From Roseovarius aestuarii (GTDB lineage: Bacteria; Pseudomonadota; Alphaproteobacteria; Rhodobacterales; Rhodobacteraceae), in contig JAPWHL010000012.1 in assembly GCA_027214255.1 (NCBI GenBank), positions 62,001-126,000 on the forward strand: a DNA stretch of 64,000 nucleotides. Reading direction: 5' to 3'. The stretch's first letter is position 1; each line of letters starts with the position of its first letter. The notes under the pieces are model-generated. The model saw only the letters and a program-made list of their open reading frames with translations, was not told the DNA's origin and did no database searches. Positions 63,171 to 64,000 of this stretch are shown piece after piece. Both the position numbers and the translations under genes were made by a program.

Positions 63171-64000
63171 TCATGCCCGGTTCAGCGCCTGCGCCATGCA
63201 ATGAATTCCGCCGCCGGTTTTCGAAATCTCGGCCGTATCCACGGCGGCCACTTCGAACCCGCGTGCGCGCAACGCATCTACCAACACCGTAGACGCCTTT
63301 GGTGCGATCACCCTGTCATTCCCAAGGCTCATGACGTTGCAGCCCAAATTCATCGTATCTCGGAACGGCACATCGATGATGTCGTGCCCCTTACCTTTCA
63401 GCCACTCCACGATCCAAGGCTCGGTGCAGGCAAGGCAGACCGCCGTCAGCTTTTCTGCGATTGGTACGACCATCAGGTCGATATGGACGTAGTATTCGTC
63501 GATGAAGGCCAACTTGACCTCCCATCCTTCGTCTTCGAACCATGACACGACCTGACGCGCGCCTGCCTCGTTGGTACGCGCGCCGCCGCATCCGACCAGC
63601 AGAACACCCTCTTCGATCACGTTGAAATCTCCGCCCTCAAAGGTGCCTGCCGTGACCATATCGTAGATCGGGATACCCAGTTCCTCATAGGTTCGGATCG
63701 CGGCATAATTTTCGCCACGGCGCCACCACTGAGACATCGCGGTGATGATCGCGCCATAGGGTGTCATCACAGAGGAATCGCGCGCATAGACCTGCATCGG
63801 CAGTTCCGGCTCGGGCTTGTGCATCTGAACCTTGACGCCAAAATGCTCATACGCGGCAACCATCTCGGCATGCTGCGATTGTGCGACCTGAATGTTGCAG
63901 GGGTTCTCGCGCAGATGCTTGGACGACAGGCTGGATGTCGACAGATGCTTGAGATGCGCAGGCGAGCCAAGCAGAACGTGGCTTAACGCGCCAGTTTCGT
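63171..64000 (-). CDS. Dimethylarginase/amidinotransferase family enzyme (partial, right edge)
   Basis: Guanidino-group-modifying enzyme (dimethylarginine dimethylaminohydrolase, arginine deiminase and amidinotransferase superfamily). The frame stays open past 63863 to the window edge, so the true start lies outside. About 276 residues are visible. Conserved parts are YARDSSVMTPYGA, the GTFEGGDF motif (Glu-x-Gly-Asp), IDEYYVHIDLMVVPIAE with the catalytic His, and the C-terminal catalytic Cys in GGGIHCMAQALNR. Which guanidino compound it uses is not clear. Minus strand; its stop lies 552 bases from tRNA-Glu. Confidence 0.85.
   Translation of the reverse strand, partial: ETGALSHVLLGSPAHLKHLSTSSLSSKHLRENPCNIQVAQSQHAEMVAAYEHFGVKVQMHKPEPELPMQVYARDSSVMTPYGAIITAMSQWWRRGENYAAIRTYEELGIPIYDMVTAGTFEGGDFNVIEEGVLLVGCGGARTNEAGARQVVSWFEDEGWEVKLAFIDEYYVHIDLMVVPIAEKLTAVCLACTEPWIVEWLKGKGHDIIDVPFRDTMNLGCNVMSLGNDRVIAPKASTVLVDALRARGFEVAAVDTAEISKTGGGIHCMAQALNRA

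Overview
This window looks like a chromosomal segment of a marine alphaproteobacterium of the order Rhodobacterales (Roseobacter group). The evidence is: moderately high GC; a Flp/Tad pilus locus with the roseobacter gene order; a class I (archaeal-type) lysyl-tRNA synthetase; a heterotetrameric sarcosine oxidase; the runs leuS-lptE-holA and hom-glpX-recJ; and an H-NS/HvrA-like protein. No phage, insertion sequence, CRISPR array or plasmid gene was recognised. Most of the window reads as ordinary core genome.

Layout. 0-0.6 kb: CoA-transferase subunit B. 0.7-1.5 kb: a divergent lytic transglycosylase. 1.9-14.5 kb: the main Tad pilus locus with two small Flp-like pilins, cpaB, cpaC (secretin), an OmpA-like lipoprotein, cpaE, cpaF, tadB, tadC, two TPR lipoproteins (tadD-like), the prepilin peptidase cpaA and an AAA+ ATPase. 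Terminator-like hairpins, including two in tandem, cut this locus into several likely transcription units. 14.7-24.7 kb: a cytochrome c, lysK, a TerB-like protein, a lone AsnC-type ligand-binding domain, a GlcD-like FAD oxidase, divergent hemC/hemE, an MscS channel, an HI0933-like flavoprotein and a secreted hydrolase. 24.7-28.8 kb: leuS-lptE-holA. 29-36 kb: a glycosyltransferase, a GNAT acetyltransferase that has lost its N-terminus to an in-frame stop, a DUF3576 lipoprotein, a YggS-type PLP protein, an H-NS-like protein, an L,D-transpeptidase, and an FAD oxidoreductase divergent from mnmD (together a plausible split MnmC), followed by an EamA transporter.

36-45 kb: an SbcC/SbcD-like (YhaN/YhaO-type) pair, then dnaG-rpoD flanked by two small two-cysteine secreted proteins. 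45-50.1 kb: soxBDAG, which oxidises sarcosine and feeds one-carbon units to tetrahydrofolate. 50.3-52.3 kb: a GFA-fold protein and glutamate dehydrogenase. 52.6-55.5 kb: a detached Tad minor-pilin cluster (a von Willebrand A TadG-like protein and two TadE/F-like proteins). Its members carry the same D-E-D/R-G type prepilin cleavage region as the Flp pilins 50 kb away, so the CpaA peptidase of the main locus probably serves both. 55.8-64 kb: a membrane protein, a hydroxyisobutyrate-dehydrogenase-like enzyme, a small lipoprotein, hom, glpX, recJ, tRNA-Glu(UUC), a 0.55 kb stretch with no recognisable gene, and a dimethylarginase/amidinotransferase-family enzyme running off the right edge.

The points most worth a second look are the premature stop in the GNAT gene, the repeated AGGTATTT-N4-AAAGATGAAA element (once as a 24-bp perfect inverted pair, once just before recJ), the transcriptional partition of the tad locus, the modified Flp processing motif, and the tyrosine-rich insertion in the TadG-like protein. 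Wholly new machinery was not evident.
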